The notes under the pieces were generated by a model. That model saw only the letters and a list, made by a program, of their open reading frames with translations, was not told the DNA's origin and did not search any database. A stretch of DNA of 64,000 nt from the NCBI RefSeq assembly GCF_014647975.1, contig NZ_BMQF01000013.1, positions 1 through 64,000 on the forward strand, read 5' to 3'. Source of the stretch: Streptomyces fumigatiscleroticus. GTDB lineage: Bacteria > Actinomycetota > Actinomycetes > Streptomycetales > Streptomycetaceae. This document shows, in pieces, positions 51,094 through 59,415 of this stretch (positions are counted from its first letter, which is position 1; each line of letters opens with the position of its first letter). The position numbers and the translations under genes were made by a program.

Positions 51094-51606
51094 CTACTCG
51101 GGGACGGTGAAGTACCGGGCGAAGGCCGGCACGATCTCCTCCTCGCCGACCTTGCCGTCGCCGTCGCCGTCGAGCGCGGCGGCGGTCGTCCGGGCGATCT
51201 CCTCGGGCACGCCCAGGACGGTGAGTACGCGCGCGGTGTCCGCGACGGTGGCCGCGCCGTCCCCGTCGCCGTCGGCGACGGCAAGGGCCGCGTGCAGGAA
51301 GGGACGGGCGATCTCGGCGAACCGGTCCGGGTTGTCGCGCAGCCGCTTGACCGCGCCGTGGACGAACTCCTCGCGCGTGATGCGCTGGTCGCCGTCCCGG
51401 TCGGCCATGCCCGCCATGCCCTGCCAGAACGCCTCGGCGCCGCCGTACAGGGCCTGGCCCCTGTCGGACCGGGCGGCGACCGCGAACTCCGCGAGCAGCG
51501 CCTTGGCCGCCCCGCTGAAGTCCTCGCGGTCGATATAGCCGTTGCCGTCCTGGTCGAAGGTGGCGAACCGGGCGGCGATCCTGCGCTCGTACTCGCTGCT
51601 GACCAT
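51094..51606 (-). CDS. Calcium-binding EF-hand protein (calerythrin-like)
   Basis: The 170-residue protein has four EF-hand loops: DQDGNGYIDREDF (about 18-30), DRDGDQRITREEF (about 69-81), DGDGDGAATVADT (about 112-124) and DGDGDGKVGEEEI (about 146-158). The first, second and fourth have the full set of calcium ligands; the third is weaker at the final position. Actinomycete calerythrin and CabB-type proteins act as calcium buffers or sensors in aerial growth. The gene lies 157 nt downstream of the STAS gene on the same strand. Confidence 0.92.
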   Translation of the reverse strand: MVSSEYERRIAARFATFDQDGNGYIDREDFSGAAKALLAEFAVAARSDRGQALYGGAEAFWQGMAGMADRDGDQRITREEFVHGAVKRLRDNPDRFAEIARPFLHAALAVADGDGDGAATVADTARVLTVLGVPEEIARTTAAALDGDGDGKVGEEEIVPAFARYFTVPE

Positions 51607-51763
51607 GTCTTCTCTGGCCGCCTTACGTCAGTGGGGGTGCGTCTCGCTCGGAGCGTACGACGCCGGAGTGCCCCCGGCAGCGACAAAGCGACAGTTGGGT
51701 CAAGACCGGGGAAATTCCGGGACAACGGCGTGGCAGAACCGTGATGTGCATCCGCACGCCCGG

Positions 51764-52144
51764 TTACGCCGACAGCGGGCGCTCCTCGTCTGCGAGCGCC
51801 GCGTCGAGGTCGGGGTGGACGTCGAACAGCCGGCGAACGCCCAGCGCGCCCAGCACCCGGTTGACGTGCGAGCCGTCGACCGCGCCGTGGGCGGGCAGGA
51901 CCAGGCGCAGCCGGCCCCGGCAGGAGCGTATGAGGCGCCGGGCGGCGATCAGGACGCCGACCCCGCTGGAGTCGCAGAACAGGACGTCGGAGAGGTCGAG
52001 GACGAGGCTGTGGCGGCCCTCGGCCACCGCGTCGTGCACGCGCTGGCGCAGCGTCGGCGACGACACCAGGTCCAGCTCGCCCGACACGCGCAGCACGGCC
52101 CACTCGCCCTGCTCGACACCGGTCACGTTGAACGCCACCACCAT
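51764..52144 (-). CDS. STAS-domain anti-sigma factor antagonist
   Basis: The 126-residue product from ATG 52144 has VTGVEQGEWAVLRVSGELDLVSSPTLRQRVHDAV and VLDLSDVLFCDSSGVGVLIAARR. CDSSGVG holds the conserved serine that is phosphorylated by RsbW/SpoIIAB-type kinases. Unphosphorylated protein binds the kinase and frees a sigma factor. A HATPase-type kinase gene is encoded 1.6 kb away and a sigma factor gene is divergent from this one. ATG preceded by AAGGG. Confidence 0.9.
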   Translation of the reverse strand: MVVAFNVTGVEQGEWAVLRVSGELDLVSSPTLRQRVHDAVAEGRHSLVLDLSDVLFCDSSGVGVLIAARRLIRSCRGRLRLVLPAHGAVDGSHVNRVLGALGVRRLFDVHPDLDAALADEERPLSA

Positions 52145-52579
52145 GCCCTTCGCTCGCCGGTACGTCCCGGAACCGCCACGGCGAAGGGAAGCCCGGGAAC
52201 GGAACCAGAAACGGAAGGAGACCCTACGCTTCCTGTCAGCGCAGCTGCCCACCGGCCGTTCCCTGAAACACAGGGCAACAAACGGAAACTATTGAAAGGC
52301 GGCTTGTTCCAATCTCATTCGAACCTGTTTGATCAAGTCTCAGAACAAAACGAACGGGTAGATACGGCCTCAGTGGCATACGACAGTGGCACAACCGGAA
52401 GGCGCCACAAGGCCGTCGATCGCTCCCTACCACCACTGCCCCTTCGGGGGCGCGCATTGCCACAAAGGGGCGTGAACTGTCAGACGTGCCGACTACATTC
52501 GAGGAGACGGTGACCGCACTCTGGACACCGGTACGGGACCGGCACGGGGGCCGGACATGAGCAGGGGGTGAGGAACCGC
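52145..52579. other. AT-richer divergent regulatory region
   Basis: This 435-bp gap separates the STAS and sigma factor genes. The part from about 52270 to 52370 is unusually AT-rich for the window and includes the promoter-like element at 52337-52361. No gene was seen. Confidence 0.55.
52337..52361 (+). promoter_or_regulatory. Possible SigB-group promoter
   Basis: GTCT, 15 bp, then GGGTAG resembles the Streptomyces stress-sigma consensus GNNTN14-16GGGTAY except for the last base. It points toward the sigma factor gene about 220 nt downstream. Confidence 0.35.
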
Positions 52580-53161
52580 ATGGCGAAACGGGACGTACCG
52601 CCCCGCTGGGACCGCAAGATGCAGCAGCGGCTGGCCCGCGGCGAGGCAGCCGCCCTCGGTGAGTTCTACGACCGCTTCGCTTCGCTCGTGCACGGACTCG
52701 CCCACCGTGTGCTCGGAGACGAACGGGTCGCCGACGGCGTCACCCGCGATGTCTTCGCCCACGTGTGGGAGCACCCGGACGCCTACGACCCCAAGCAGGG
52801 CCCGCTGCGCACCTGGGTCGCCACACTCACCCACCGGCTCGCCGTGCAGCGGCTGCGGGCGACCGAGACGGCGGCGCTCGCCCGCGGCGGCCCCGGCACC
52901 GCCGAAGAACTGGAACGCAAGGTGCGCCACGCCTCGGTCGCCGCCCGCGCCGACTACATCGTCCAGTCCATGCCCACCCCCCTGCGCGCCGCCCTGGAAC
53001 TGGCCTACTTCCAGCGCCGGAACTACCGCCAGACCGCCGCCGACCTCGGCGTCACCGAGGACGAGGCCCGCCGCCGCCTGCGGCTGGGCCTGCAACTGCT
53101 CGCCACGGCCCACGACGCCGGGTCACCCGGAGCACCGCCCGGACACGGAGGTGCGGTGTGA
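52580..53161 (+). CDS. Sigma-70 family (ECF-like) RNA polymerase sigma factor
   Basis: Residues about 15-90 are region 2 (QQRLARGEAAALGEFYDRFASLVHGLAHRVLGDERVADGVTRDVFAHVWEHPDAYDPKQGPLRTWVATLTHRLAVQRLR). Residues about 125-180 are region 4 (MPTPLRAALELAYFQRRNYRQTAADLGVTEDEARRRLRLGLQLL). The ATG at 52580 is used because GTGAGGAACC just upstream acts as the ribosome binding site. The stop overlaps the GTG of the next gene (GTGA), which encodes a zinc-finger anti-sigma protein, so sigma and anti-sigma are translationally coupled. The promoter-like element at 52337 suggests control by a stress sigma factor. Confidence 0.92.
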   Translation: MAKRDVPPRWDRKMQQRLARGEAAALGEFYDRFASLVHGLAHRVLGDERVADGVTRDVFAHVWEHPDAYDPKQGPLRTWVATLTHRLAVQRLRATETAALARGGPGTAEELERKVRHASVAARADYIVQSMPTPLRAALELAYFQRRNYRQTAADLGVTEDEARRRLRLGLQLLATAHDAGSPGAPPGHGGAV

Positions 53162-54524
53162 ACGGGCCGGGCGGATCCGGGGCGTACGGCGAGGACCCCG
53201 AGAACAGCGGCTACGAGGGCCGGGAGGGAGCCGGGGAGCGCGACTCCCACGGCGAGCGGAACGGGGACGGGCCGGGCGGACCGCGGGGCGGCGACGTGCC
53301 GGGCCCGGGTCCGGGCCCGGCACCGCGCATACCGCTGCCGCGCACGTCCGTCGAGGACGGCGGAGCGCCACTGCCCCCGCCGACGCCGCCCGCGAACCCG
53401 GACTCGGGGACCGCGCCGCTGATCCTGGAGCACCGCGTGCTGAAGTCGCTTCTCGGTGCCTGGGCGCTGGCCGCCTGCTCACCGGAGGAGTCCGGGGCCG
53501 TCGAGGACCACCTCGGCGAGTGCGGCCCCTGCGCGGACGAGGCGCTGCGGCTGCGCGAGGCGGTCGGCCTGCTCCAGCGTCCGGAGAGCCTGGACCTGGA
53601 CCCGGCCCTGCGCACCCGGGTGCTGGAGGGCTGCCTCGAGCGCCGCCCGCCGCGGATACCCGTACCGGAGTGGGCCGCCCCGTACGACGCCGAGGCCGCG
53701 CGGCTGGACGCGCTGCTCCAGGACTTCGGGGACGCCGAGTGGCACGCGCCCGTACGGCTGCGCTGGTTCGACGACGAGGGGACGCGGAGCCGGCGCACCA
53801 CCGTCGCCGGGGTCATCGCCCACCTGCTGAGCGTGGACGGGCTGGTCGCCGTCGCCCTCGGCCTGGACGACCCGTTGGGCGAGAACACGGCACGGGCCCG
53901 GACGCCGGTGACGCGCACCGAGGCCTACTGGAACGCCTCGCACTTCCCGCGGTGCGGACGCCCTGGCGGGAGCAGAGCCACGCACTGGTACGGACGGTGG
54001 CCTTCACGGGCGGTGAGAACTCGGGAGGGATGGCGGTCTCCTACGGCGACTTCGAACTGCCGCTGCACGACGCGATGCTCGACCGGGCCTTCGAGTGCTG
54101 GGTGCACGCGGAGGACATCGCGGAGGCGGTGGACTACCCGTACGGGCCGCCCTCGCCCCGTCATCTGCACCGCATGATCGACCTCGCGGCCCGCATGCTG
54201 CCGCATGTGCTGGCGGCCCGCCGCCGGGCGGGACTGGCCTCGCCCGGACCGGCCCGGCACCTGGTTCCGGCGGGCGAGCCGGGCCGCAGCCTGCGGCTGG
54301 AGATCGAGGGCCTGGGGGGCGGCGAGTGGCTCATCCCCCTGGACTCCCCCGCCGCCGTGGCCCGTGCCGATCACGAGGTGGCGCACGTGGCCCTCGACTG
54401 CGTGGAGTTCTGCCGGCTGGCCGCGGGCCATGTGCCGCCCGAGGAGGCCGCCGCGGGTCAGCTCGGGGACCGGGAGGCCATCAAGGACATCCTGTTCGCG
54501 GCGGCGTCACTGAGCCGCATGTGA
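53158..54524 (+). pseudogene. Zinc-finger anti-sigma factor with MDMPI-like domain, interrupted by a 1-nt frameshift
   Basis: The GTG at 53158 overlaps the sigma gene stop and has GGAGG upstream. The first frame encodes a disordered Gly/Pro N-terminus, then a zinc-binding anti-sigma segment (LLGAWALAACSPEESGAVEDHLGECGPCADEALRLREAVG; H-x3-C-x2-C) and the start of a mycothiol-dependent maleylpyruvate isomerase-like domain (WAAPYDAEAARLDALLQDFGDAEWHAPV...VIAHLLSVDGLVAVALG). Near 53946-53950 (TTCCCGCGG) continuity requires a switch to another frame, which then runs AVRTPWREQSHALVRTVAFTGGENSGGMAVSYGDFELPLHDAMLDRAF... to 54524. One missing C in the CCC run explains it. Either a real inactivating mutation, a sequencing error, or, less likely, programmed frameshifting. 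Confidence 0.8.
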
Positions 54525-54576
54525 CCGCTGACCGGAGGCGTCACCGCGCCGCCCGGTCGCCCGGCCGCGGGCCGGC

Positions 54577-54681
54577 GCTCCACGCGAACGCGCTCCACGC
54601 GAACGCGGTCCACGCGAACGCGGTCCACGCGAACGCGGTCCACGCGAACGCGGTCCACGCGGACGCGGTCTACGCGAACAC
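54577..54681. repeat. 15-bp tandem repeat spanning the purU stop codon
   Basis: Seven units of GGTCCACGCGAACGC (variants GCTCC..., ...GGACGC, ...TACGCGAACAC) are contiguous. The unit at 54667-54681 overlaps the last codons and TAG stop of purU; in the other units that triplet is TGG on the purU strand. Unit length equals five codons. Confidence 0.92.
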
Positions 54682-55551
54682 CACCGTCCGTCGGCCGTTC
54701 AGCAGGATCCGGCGCTCCGCGTGCCACTTCACGGCCCGGGCCAGTGCCTGGCACTCCACGTCCCGGCCGATCCCGACGAGCTGGTCCGGCGTGACGTCGT
54801 GGCCGACCCGCTCGACCTCCTGCTCGATGATCGGGCCCTCGTCGAGGTCGGCGGTCACGTAGTGCGCGGTGGCGCCGATCAGCTTCACACCGCGGGCGTG
54901 CGCCTGGTGGTAGGGCTTGGCGCCCTTGAAGCTCGGCAGGAAGGAGTGGTGGATGTTGATGATCCGGCCGCTGAGCTGCTTGCACAGATCGTCCGAGAGG
55001 ACCTGCATGTAGCGGGCGAGCACGACCAGCTCGACGTCCTCCTGCCGCACGATCTCCAGCAGCCGCGCCTCGGCCTCCGCCTTGGTGTCCTTGGTCACGG
55101 GGATGTGATGGAAGGGGATGTCATAGGAGCCCACCAGCTCGGCGAAGTCGGTGTGATTGGACACCACGGCCGCGATCTCCACCGGCAGCGCGCCGATCCG
55201 GGCGCGGAAGAGCAGGTCGTTCAGGCAGTGCCCGAACTTGCTGACCATGAGCACGACGCGCATCTTCTCGTCGGCCCGGTGGATCTGCCAGTCCATGTGG
55301 AAGGAGTCACCGATCGCCGCGAAGCTGGCCCGCAGCTTGTCCACGGTCACCGGCGACTCCGCCGAGAAGTGGACGCGCATGAAGAACAGTCCCGTGTCGT
55401 GGTCGCCGAACTGCTGGCTGTCCTCGATGTTGCAGCCGGTCATGAAGAGGTAGCTCGACACGGCGTGCACGATGCCCTGCTTGTCGGGGCAGGAGAGGGT
55501 GAGGACGTACTGGTCGGCCGGGGCCGCGGCTCGGTTCGGCTGCTCGTTCAT
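54670..55551 (-). CDS. purU: Formyltetrahydrofolate deformylase PurU
   Basis: The 293-residue protein has an N-terminal ACT domain (YVLTLSCPDKQGIVHAVSSYLFMTGCNIEDSQQF) and a C-terminal formyltransferase-type domain with the catalytic NIHHSFLPSFKGAKPYHQAHARGVKLIGATAHYVTADLDEGPIIEQ. It hydrolyses 10-formyl-THF to formate and THF, balancing one-carbon units for purine synthesis. The ATG at 55551 opens MNEQPNRAAAPADQY. The final residues VVFA and the stop fall within a 15-bp tandem repeat. Confidence 0.96.
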   Translation of the reverse strand: MNEQPNRAAAPADQYVLTLSCPDKQGIVHAVSSYLFMTGCNIEDSQQFGDHDTGLFFMRVHFSAESPVTVDKLRASFAAIGDSFHMDWQIHRADEKMRVVLMVSKFGHCLNDLLFRARIGALPVEIAAVVSNHTDFAELVGSYDIPFHHIPVTKDTKAEAEARLLEIVRQEDVELVVLARYMQVLSDDLCKQLSGRIINIHHSFLPSFKGAKPYHQAHARGVKLIGATAHYVTADLDEGPIIEQEVERVGHDVTPDQLVGIGRDVECQALARAVKWHAERRILLNGRRTVVFA

Positions 55552-55681
55552 GCACCACAGGGTCGCACACCCCGCTCCCCGGCCGGGTGGCCGTCTCGCC
55601 ACGCAGACCGTGCCGGTCCGCCCGGCCGCGAGAAGGCGGCCGGCCGCCGGGGAACACGCGCGGCGGCCCGCCGCGACGGCG

Positions 55682-56182
55682 TCACGCCGTCCGCGTCAGG
55701 ATGCGCAGCACATCAAGGCTCCGCGGCGGCGCGTCCGGGTCCTCGCCGTCGCTCGCCGCCAGCCGCACATGCGCGTCGCGCGCCGCCCGCACCGCCTCCG
55801 GCCAGGCCTGATGGTCGAGGTAGGCGTGGACCGGAGCGTCCGGTCCGACCTGGTGCATGATCCGCAGCACCCGCAGCACGGCGGTGTCGACCAGTGCCGC
55901 CTCCTGCGAGTCACGGAAGATCGTGCCGACGTACTTCTCGGCGGACCAGTGGTCCAGCCAGGTGTCCTCGACCAGCCGGTACACCGCGTCGGTGACGTCG
56001 CCGTACCCGTCCACGCCGGCCAGCCAGACGTCCCGCTGGAAGGCGGGATCGGAGAGCATGTGCAGCGCCGAGCGCACATTGCTGCGCCAGCGCCACCACG
56101 GCATGTCGTTCAGGGGCATGCCGCCCATGGTGGAGGAGCGACGGCCGCGACGGGAAGAGTTCTCCGAACCTTGCACGGTCAT
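55682..56182 (-). CDS. SCO4402-family protein
   Basis: The 166-residue protein (MTVQGSENSSRRGRRSSTMGGMPLNDMPWWRWRSNVRSALHMLSDPAFQRDVWLAGVDGYGDVTDAVYRLVEDTWLDHWSAEKYVGTIFRDSQEAALVDTAVLRVLRIMHQVG) matches a Streptomyces family that I know only by the S. coelicolor locus name SCO4402. It is helical, tryptophan-rich near the N-terminus, and has no signal or transmembrane segment. The function is unknown. The position beside purU is consistent with the S. coelicolor order that I remember. Confidence 0.8.
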   Translation of the reverse strand: MTVQGSENSSRRGRRSSTMGGMPLNDMPWWRWRSNVRSALHMLSDPAFQRDVWLAGVDGYGDVTDAVYRLVEDTWLDHWSAEKYVGTIFRDSQEAALVDTAVLRVLRIMHQVGPDAPVHAYLDHQAWPEAVRAARDAHVRLAASDGEDPDAPPRSLDVLRILTRTA

Positions 56183-56299
56183 CGATCGTACGTTCCCTTC
56201 CGCACGGGTCTCACCGGCCCCCGTAATTCACCTCCGCGTCACCCTCGGTTGACCAGAGGTCACTCCCGGGTTGGCCGTGTGGCGGAATCGTGCGGGTCC

Positions 56300-57607
56300 A
56301 TGACCGGCAGGCGACATCAGCGCACCTTCTTCTCCCGCCTCCTCACCCGGCGCGGAAGGGCCGGCGCCCTCGGCACGGGCGCGCTCATGGCCTGTGCGTC
56401 GCTCACCGCCGGCTGCGGAGTGATCCCCGGCGCCACGGGGGGCTCCCAGGACGCCACGATCACCGTCATGACCTGGGCACCGGAAGACACCAACGCCACC
56501 AACAAGCCCGGCATGCCCGCCTTCGCCCGGGCCTACGCCCGCTATGTCAATGCGCACGGCGGCCTCAACGGCCACAAGCTCACCGTGCTGACCTGCAACG
56601 ACAACAACGACAGCCTGGCCGCCGCGAAGTGCGCCCGGCGGGCCGTCAAGGAGAACGTGGTCGCGGTCATCGGCTCCTACAGCCAGCATGCCGACTCCTT
56701 CTTCCCGGTCCTGGAGGGCGCCGGCATCCCCTACATAGGCGGCTACGGCATCACGAACACCGAGTTCACCAGCCCCCTGTCCTACCCCGTCAACGGCGGC
56801 CAGCCCGCCCTGCTGGCCGGCCTCGGCAGCGCGCTCGCGGCCGGCTGCGGGCCCGTGACGCTGATCCGGCCCGACACCATCGCCGGCGACCAGCTGCCCG
56901 TGCTGCTGAACTCCGGCCTGACGGCGGGCGGGCACGGCCCCGCCACCGACCAGCGGGCGGCGGAGGACGCCACCGAGTACGACAGCCAGTCGGAGCGGGC
57001 GCTGGAGCAGTCCACCGGCGACCCGGACGCCAAGGGCTGTGTGGTGCCCGCGCTCGGCGACCGCACCGGCACCTTCATGGACTCCTTCCGGCGCGCCCGC
57101 GAGGACTACCCCGAGGTGCGCACCGGGACCGTGCTCGGCAGCGTCGACCAGTCCACGATCGACGCGACCGGCGGGGCCTCGTCACCGTACGAGGGGTCGT
57201 ACATCAGCGGCTGGTACCCGGTCGCGACCGACGCGCGCTGGGATCCGATGAAGAAGGTGATCAAGGAGCAGGCCTTCAGCGACAACAGCATCGACCCGGC
57301 GGACGCCGGAGTGCAGACCACGTGGATCGCCTACACCGTCTTCAAGCAGGTGATCGAGGCGATCGGTGACGCGGAGGTGACCGCCGACAGCGTCACCCAG
57401 GTCCTCGACGACGGACTGAAGGTCACCACCGGCGGGCTCACGCCGACCCTGCGCTGGCAGTTCCAGGACAAGCTGGCCTCCGTCGGCCTCCCGCGCCTGG
57501 TCAACGCCGACGTCACCCTCCAGGTCGTACGGCAGGGGCGGCTGGTGTCGGCCCGGAAGGGCTTCGTCGACACGACGAAGACCCTCCAGGACGCCGACAC
57601 CGGCTGA
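56300..57607 (+). CDS. Substrate-binding lipoprotein of ABC type (branched-chain amino acid receptor family)
   Basis: The 435-residue precursor has a basic N-terminus, a hydrophobic stretch and the lipobox LTAGC. The mature protein has the periplasmic-binding fold of the LivJ/ANF receptor group: ITVMTWAPEDTNATNKPGMPAFARAYARYVNAHGGLNGHKLTVLTCNDNNDSLAAAKCARRAVKENVVAVIGSYSQHADSFFPVLEGAGIPYIGGYGITNTEF. No ABC permease or ATPase gene of this class is adjacent, so it may serve a transporter elsewhere or act as a sensor. Several cysteines are present in the mature part. Confidence 0.85.
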   Translation: MTGRRHQRTFFSRLLTRRGRAGALGTGALMACASLTAGCGVIPGATGGSQDATITVMTWAPEDTNATNKPGMPAFARAYARYVNAHGGLNGHKLTVLTCNDNNDSLAAAKCARRAVKENVVAVIGSYSQHADSFFPVLEGAGIPYIGGYGITNTEFTSPLSYPVNGGQPALLAGLGSALAAGCGPVTLIRPDTIAGDQLPVLLNSGLTAGGHGPATDQRAAEDATEYDSQSERALEQSTGDPDAKGCVVPALGDRTGTFMDSFRRAREDYPEVRTGTVLGSVDQSTIDATGGASSPYEGSYISGWYPVATDARWDPMKKVIKEQAFSDNSIDPADAGVQTTWIAYTVFKQVIEAIGDAEVTADSVTQVLDDGLKVTTGGLTPTLRWQFQDKLASVGLPRLVNADVTLQVVRQGRLVSARKGFVDTTKTLQDADTG

Positions 57608-57610
57608 CGC

Positions 57611-59215
57611 TCAGAGCTGGGTCGGCTCGCGTTCGGTCAGGCCGTAGGTCTTCGCGATCTTGTTCCACAGGTCGGCGGCCTTGGCCTTCTCCGTGCTGGC
57701 GGTGGAGCTCGCGCGGTTGCCGGCCTGGGTCTGGTCGGTGTTACGGGCCTGGCCCTTCTTGCAGCCCTTCTTGCCGGCGGCCTGGTCGGCCCACGCCGCG
57801 TAGTGGTTGTCGGCGGACGCCGACGCCTGCCAGGCCTTGGTGAGGGCGGTGGTCAGCGCGGCGTGGTCGGGCAGCTGGTCGACCGAGAGGGCCGACAGCC
57901 GGGTGACGAGGTCGTTGCGCTGCCGGGCCGCGTCGCGCAGATCCCTGGCCGCCTGGGACAGGTTGTCGCAGGACTTCACATCGGCCACCGCGTTGATCAC
58001 CGTGGTCCGGCTGCTGCCGCTGTCGGCCAGCAGTTTGTCCAGCTCGACGGCCTGCTGCCGCACCGGGTCGACGGACGGCGAGGCCGAGCCCTCGGTCGCG
58101 GGGGCCGTGGCGGAGACCGTCTGGTCGTCCACGTCCTGGCCGTCGCCGCCCCCGCCGGCCAGCAGCGCACCGGCGCCGACCCCGACGACGGCGATGCCGA
58201 TGCCGACGGCCGCGATGAGCGGCACCCGCGAACCGGTCCGCCCGCGCCGCCCGCCGCCCGCGGGGCCCGGCGGGGCGTACAAGGGCCGCGCGGCGGGGTG
58301 CGGGGCCTGCGGCTGGTCGTAGCGGGGCAGCTGCTGGGTGGACGCGGCCGGGGCGTCGCCGCCCGGGCCGCCGCGGAAGAGACTGTCGAACTCGGCCGGC
58401 GGCTGCCGGTCCGCGTCCTGGCCGGGCACACCGCCGTACGGTGCCCCGGCGGGCTGGTCGGTCACGGGCGCGATGTACTGCGTGGCCTCGGCGTCGGGGC
58501 CGGAGGCGGCGGGCGGCAGCGGCCCGGCGCCGGGCCGGGGGCCGTGCTGCGGCGCCCGGCCCAGGAAATGCGTCGACTCCGAGGGCGTCTCGGCGCCCCG
58601 CTCCGGCGGCAGCGCCCCCGGCGCGACGGGCGGTATGTACTGGGTCGCCCCCTCGTCCGCGGGCGCGGCGACGGGCGGCAGGTACTGGGTGGCCTGGTCG
58701 GCCGGGGCCGGCGGCTGGGCGGCACCGACCGGCGGCAGGTACTGGGTGGCCCCCGCGTCGACGGGCGGCAGCGGCGCACTGGCGGCGTACGCGCCAGGGG
58801 TGTGCGCCCCTGCGTGTCCGGCGGCGCCGGTCTGCGGCGGGGCCGCCGGGACCTGACCGTTCGGCGCGTAGGCGGACTGCCCGCCGTAGGCCGGGGTCTG
58901 CGCCCCCTCGGGCGGCAGCGGGCCCGGGCCCGGCGCCGGCGCCCCGTGCGCCCCCCAGCCCTGGGCGGGCGGGGCGGACTGCCACTCCTGGCCCGGGGCC
59001 GGAGCCTGATGCCGGTCCGGGCCCCAGGGCTGGTCCCAGGTCTGGCCGCCGGGCGGGGGCGAGGCGGGCGCCCGGCCCGGGGCGGGCTGACCGGGCGGGC
59101 CGCCCGGCCCGCCCGTCGTGCCCGGCAACAGGGGGTCGCCACCGTCGGAGGGCAGCACGATGCCTTCGCGCGCGAAGCGCGCCGAGGGCTCCTCGCCCTG
59201 TCCACTCTGCGTCAC
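57611..59215 (-). CDS. Membrane protein with proline-rich N-terminus and repeated TxxL/I motifs
   Basis: The 534-residue protein has a ~320-residue Pro/Gly/Ala-rich cytoplasmic region, one transmembrane helix (VPLIAAVGIGIAVVGVGAGALLAG) and an extracellular C-terminal helical domain (VRQQAVELDKLLADSGSSRTTVINAVADVKSCDNLSQAARDLRDAARQRNDLVTRLSAL). The disordered region contains ATQYLPPV twice, ATQYIPPV, STHFLGRA, ATQYIAPV and STQQLPRY. All have Thr with Leu or Ile at +3, the preference of FHA domains for phospho-threonine. It resembles substrates of Streptomyces Ser/Thr kinases. GTG start with AGGAG five nucleotides upstream. Confidence 0.75.
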   Translation of the reverse strand: MTQSGQGEEPSARFAREGIVLPSDGGDPLLPGTTGGPGGPPGQPAPGRAPASPPPGGQTWDQPWGPDRHQAPAPGQEWQSAPPAQGWGAHGAPAPGPGPLPPEGAQTPAYGGQSAYAPNGQVPAAPPQTGAAGHAGAHTPGAYAASAPLPPVDAGATQYLPPVGAAQPPAPADQATQYLPPVAAPADEGATQYIPPVAPGALPPERGAETPSESTHFLGRAPQHGPRPGAGPLPPAASGPDAEATQYIAPVTDQPAGAPYGGVPGQDADRQPPAEFDSLFRGGPGGDAPAASTQQLPRYDQPQAPHPAARPLYAPPGPAGGGRRGRTGSRVPLIAAVGIGIAVVGVGAGALLAGGGGDGQDVDDQTVSATAPATEGSASPSVDPVRQQAVELDKLLADSGSSRTTVINAVADVKSCDNLSQAARDLRDAARQRNDLVTRLSALSVDQLPDHAALTTALTKAWQASASADNHYAAWADQAAGKKGCKKGQARNTDQTQAGNRASSTASTEKAKAADLWNKIAKTYGLTEREPTQL

Positions 59216-59415
59216 CGGGACTCCTACGAATGGGGGACCTTCGGAATCGTCGGCTCACGCTACCGGGTCGCCGGAGCCCGGTGCCACGCAGCACAGGGCG
59301 CCAACTCCTTCCCTGTGACCGCAATAACAAAACCGGGCACGGGTGTCGCCCGGGTCACCCCGGGCGCGTCGACTCCCTGTTCCCCCTGCGTGCGCACTGC
59401 CGCGGCCGGCGCCTC

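Noticed and set aside
53940..53960. Programmed ribosomal frameshift in the anti-sigma gene
   Set aside because: The CCC run is short and I see no convincing slippery heptamer or downstream structure; a deletion or sequencing error is simpler.
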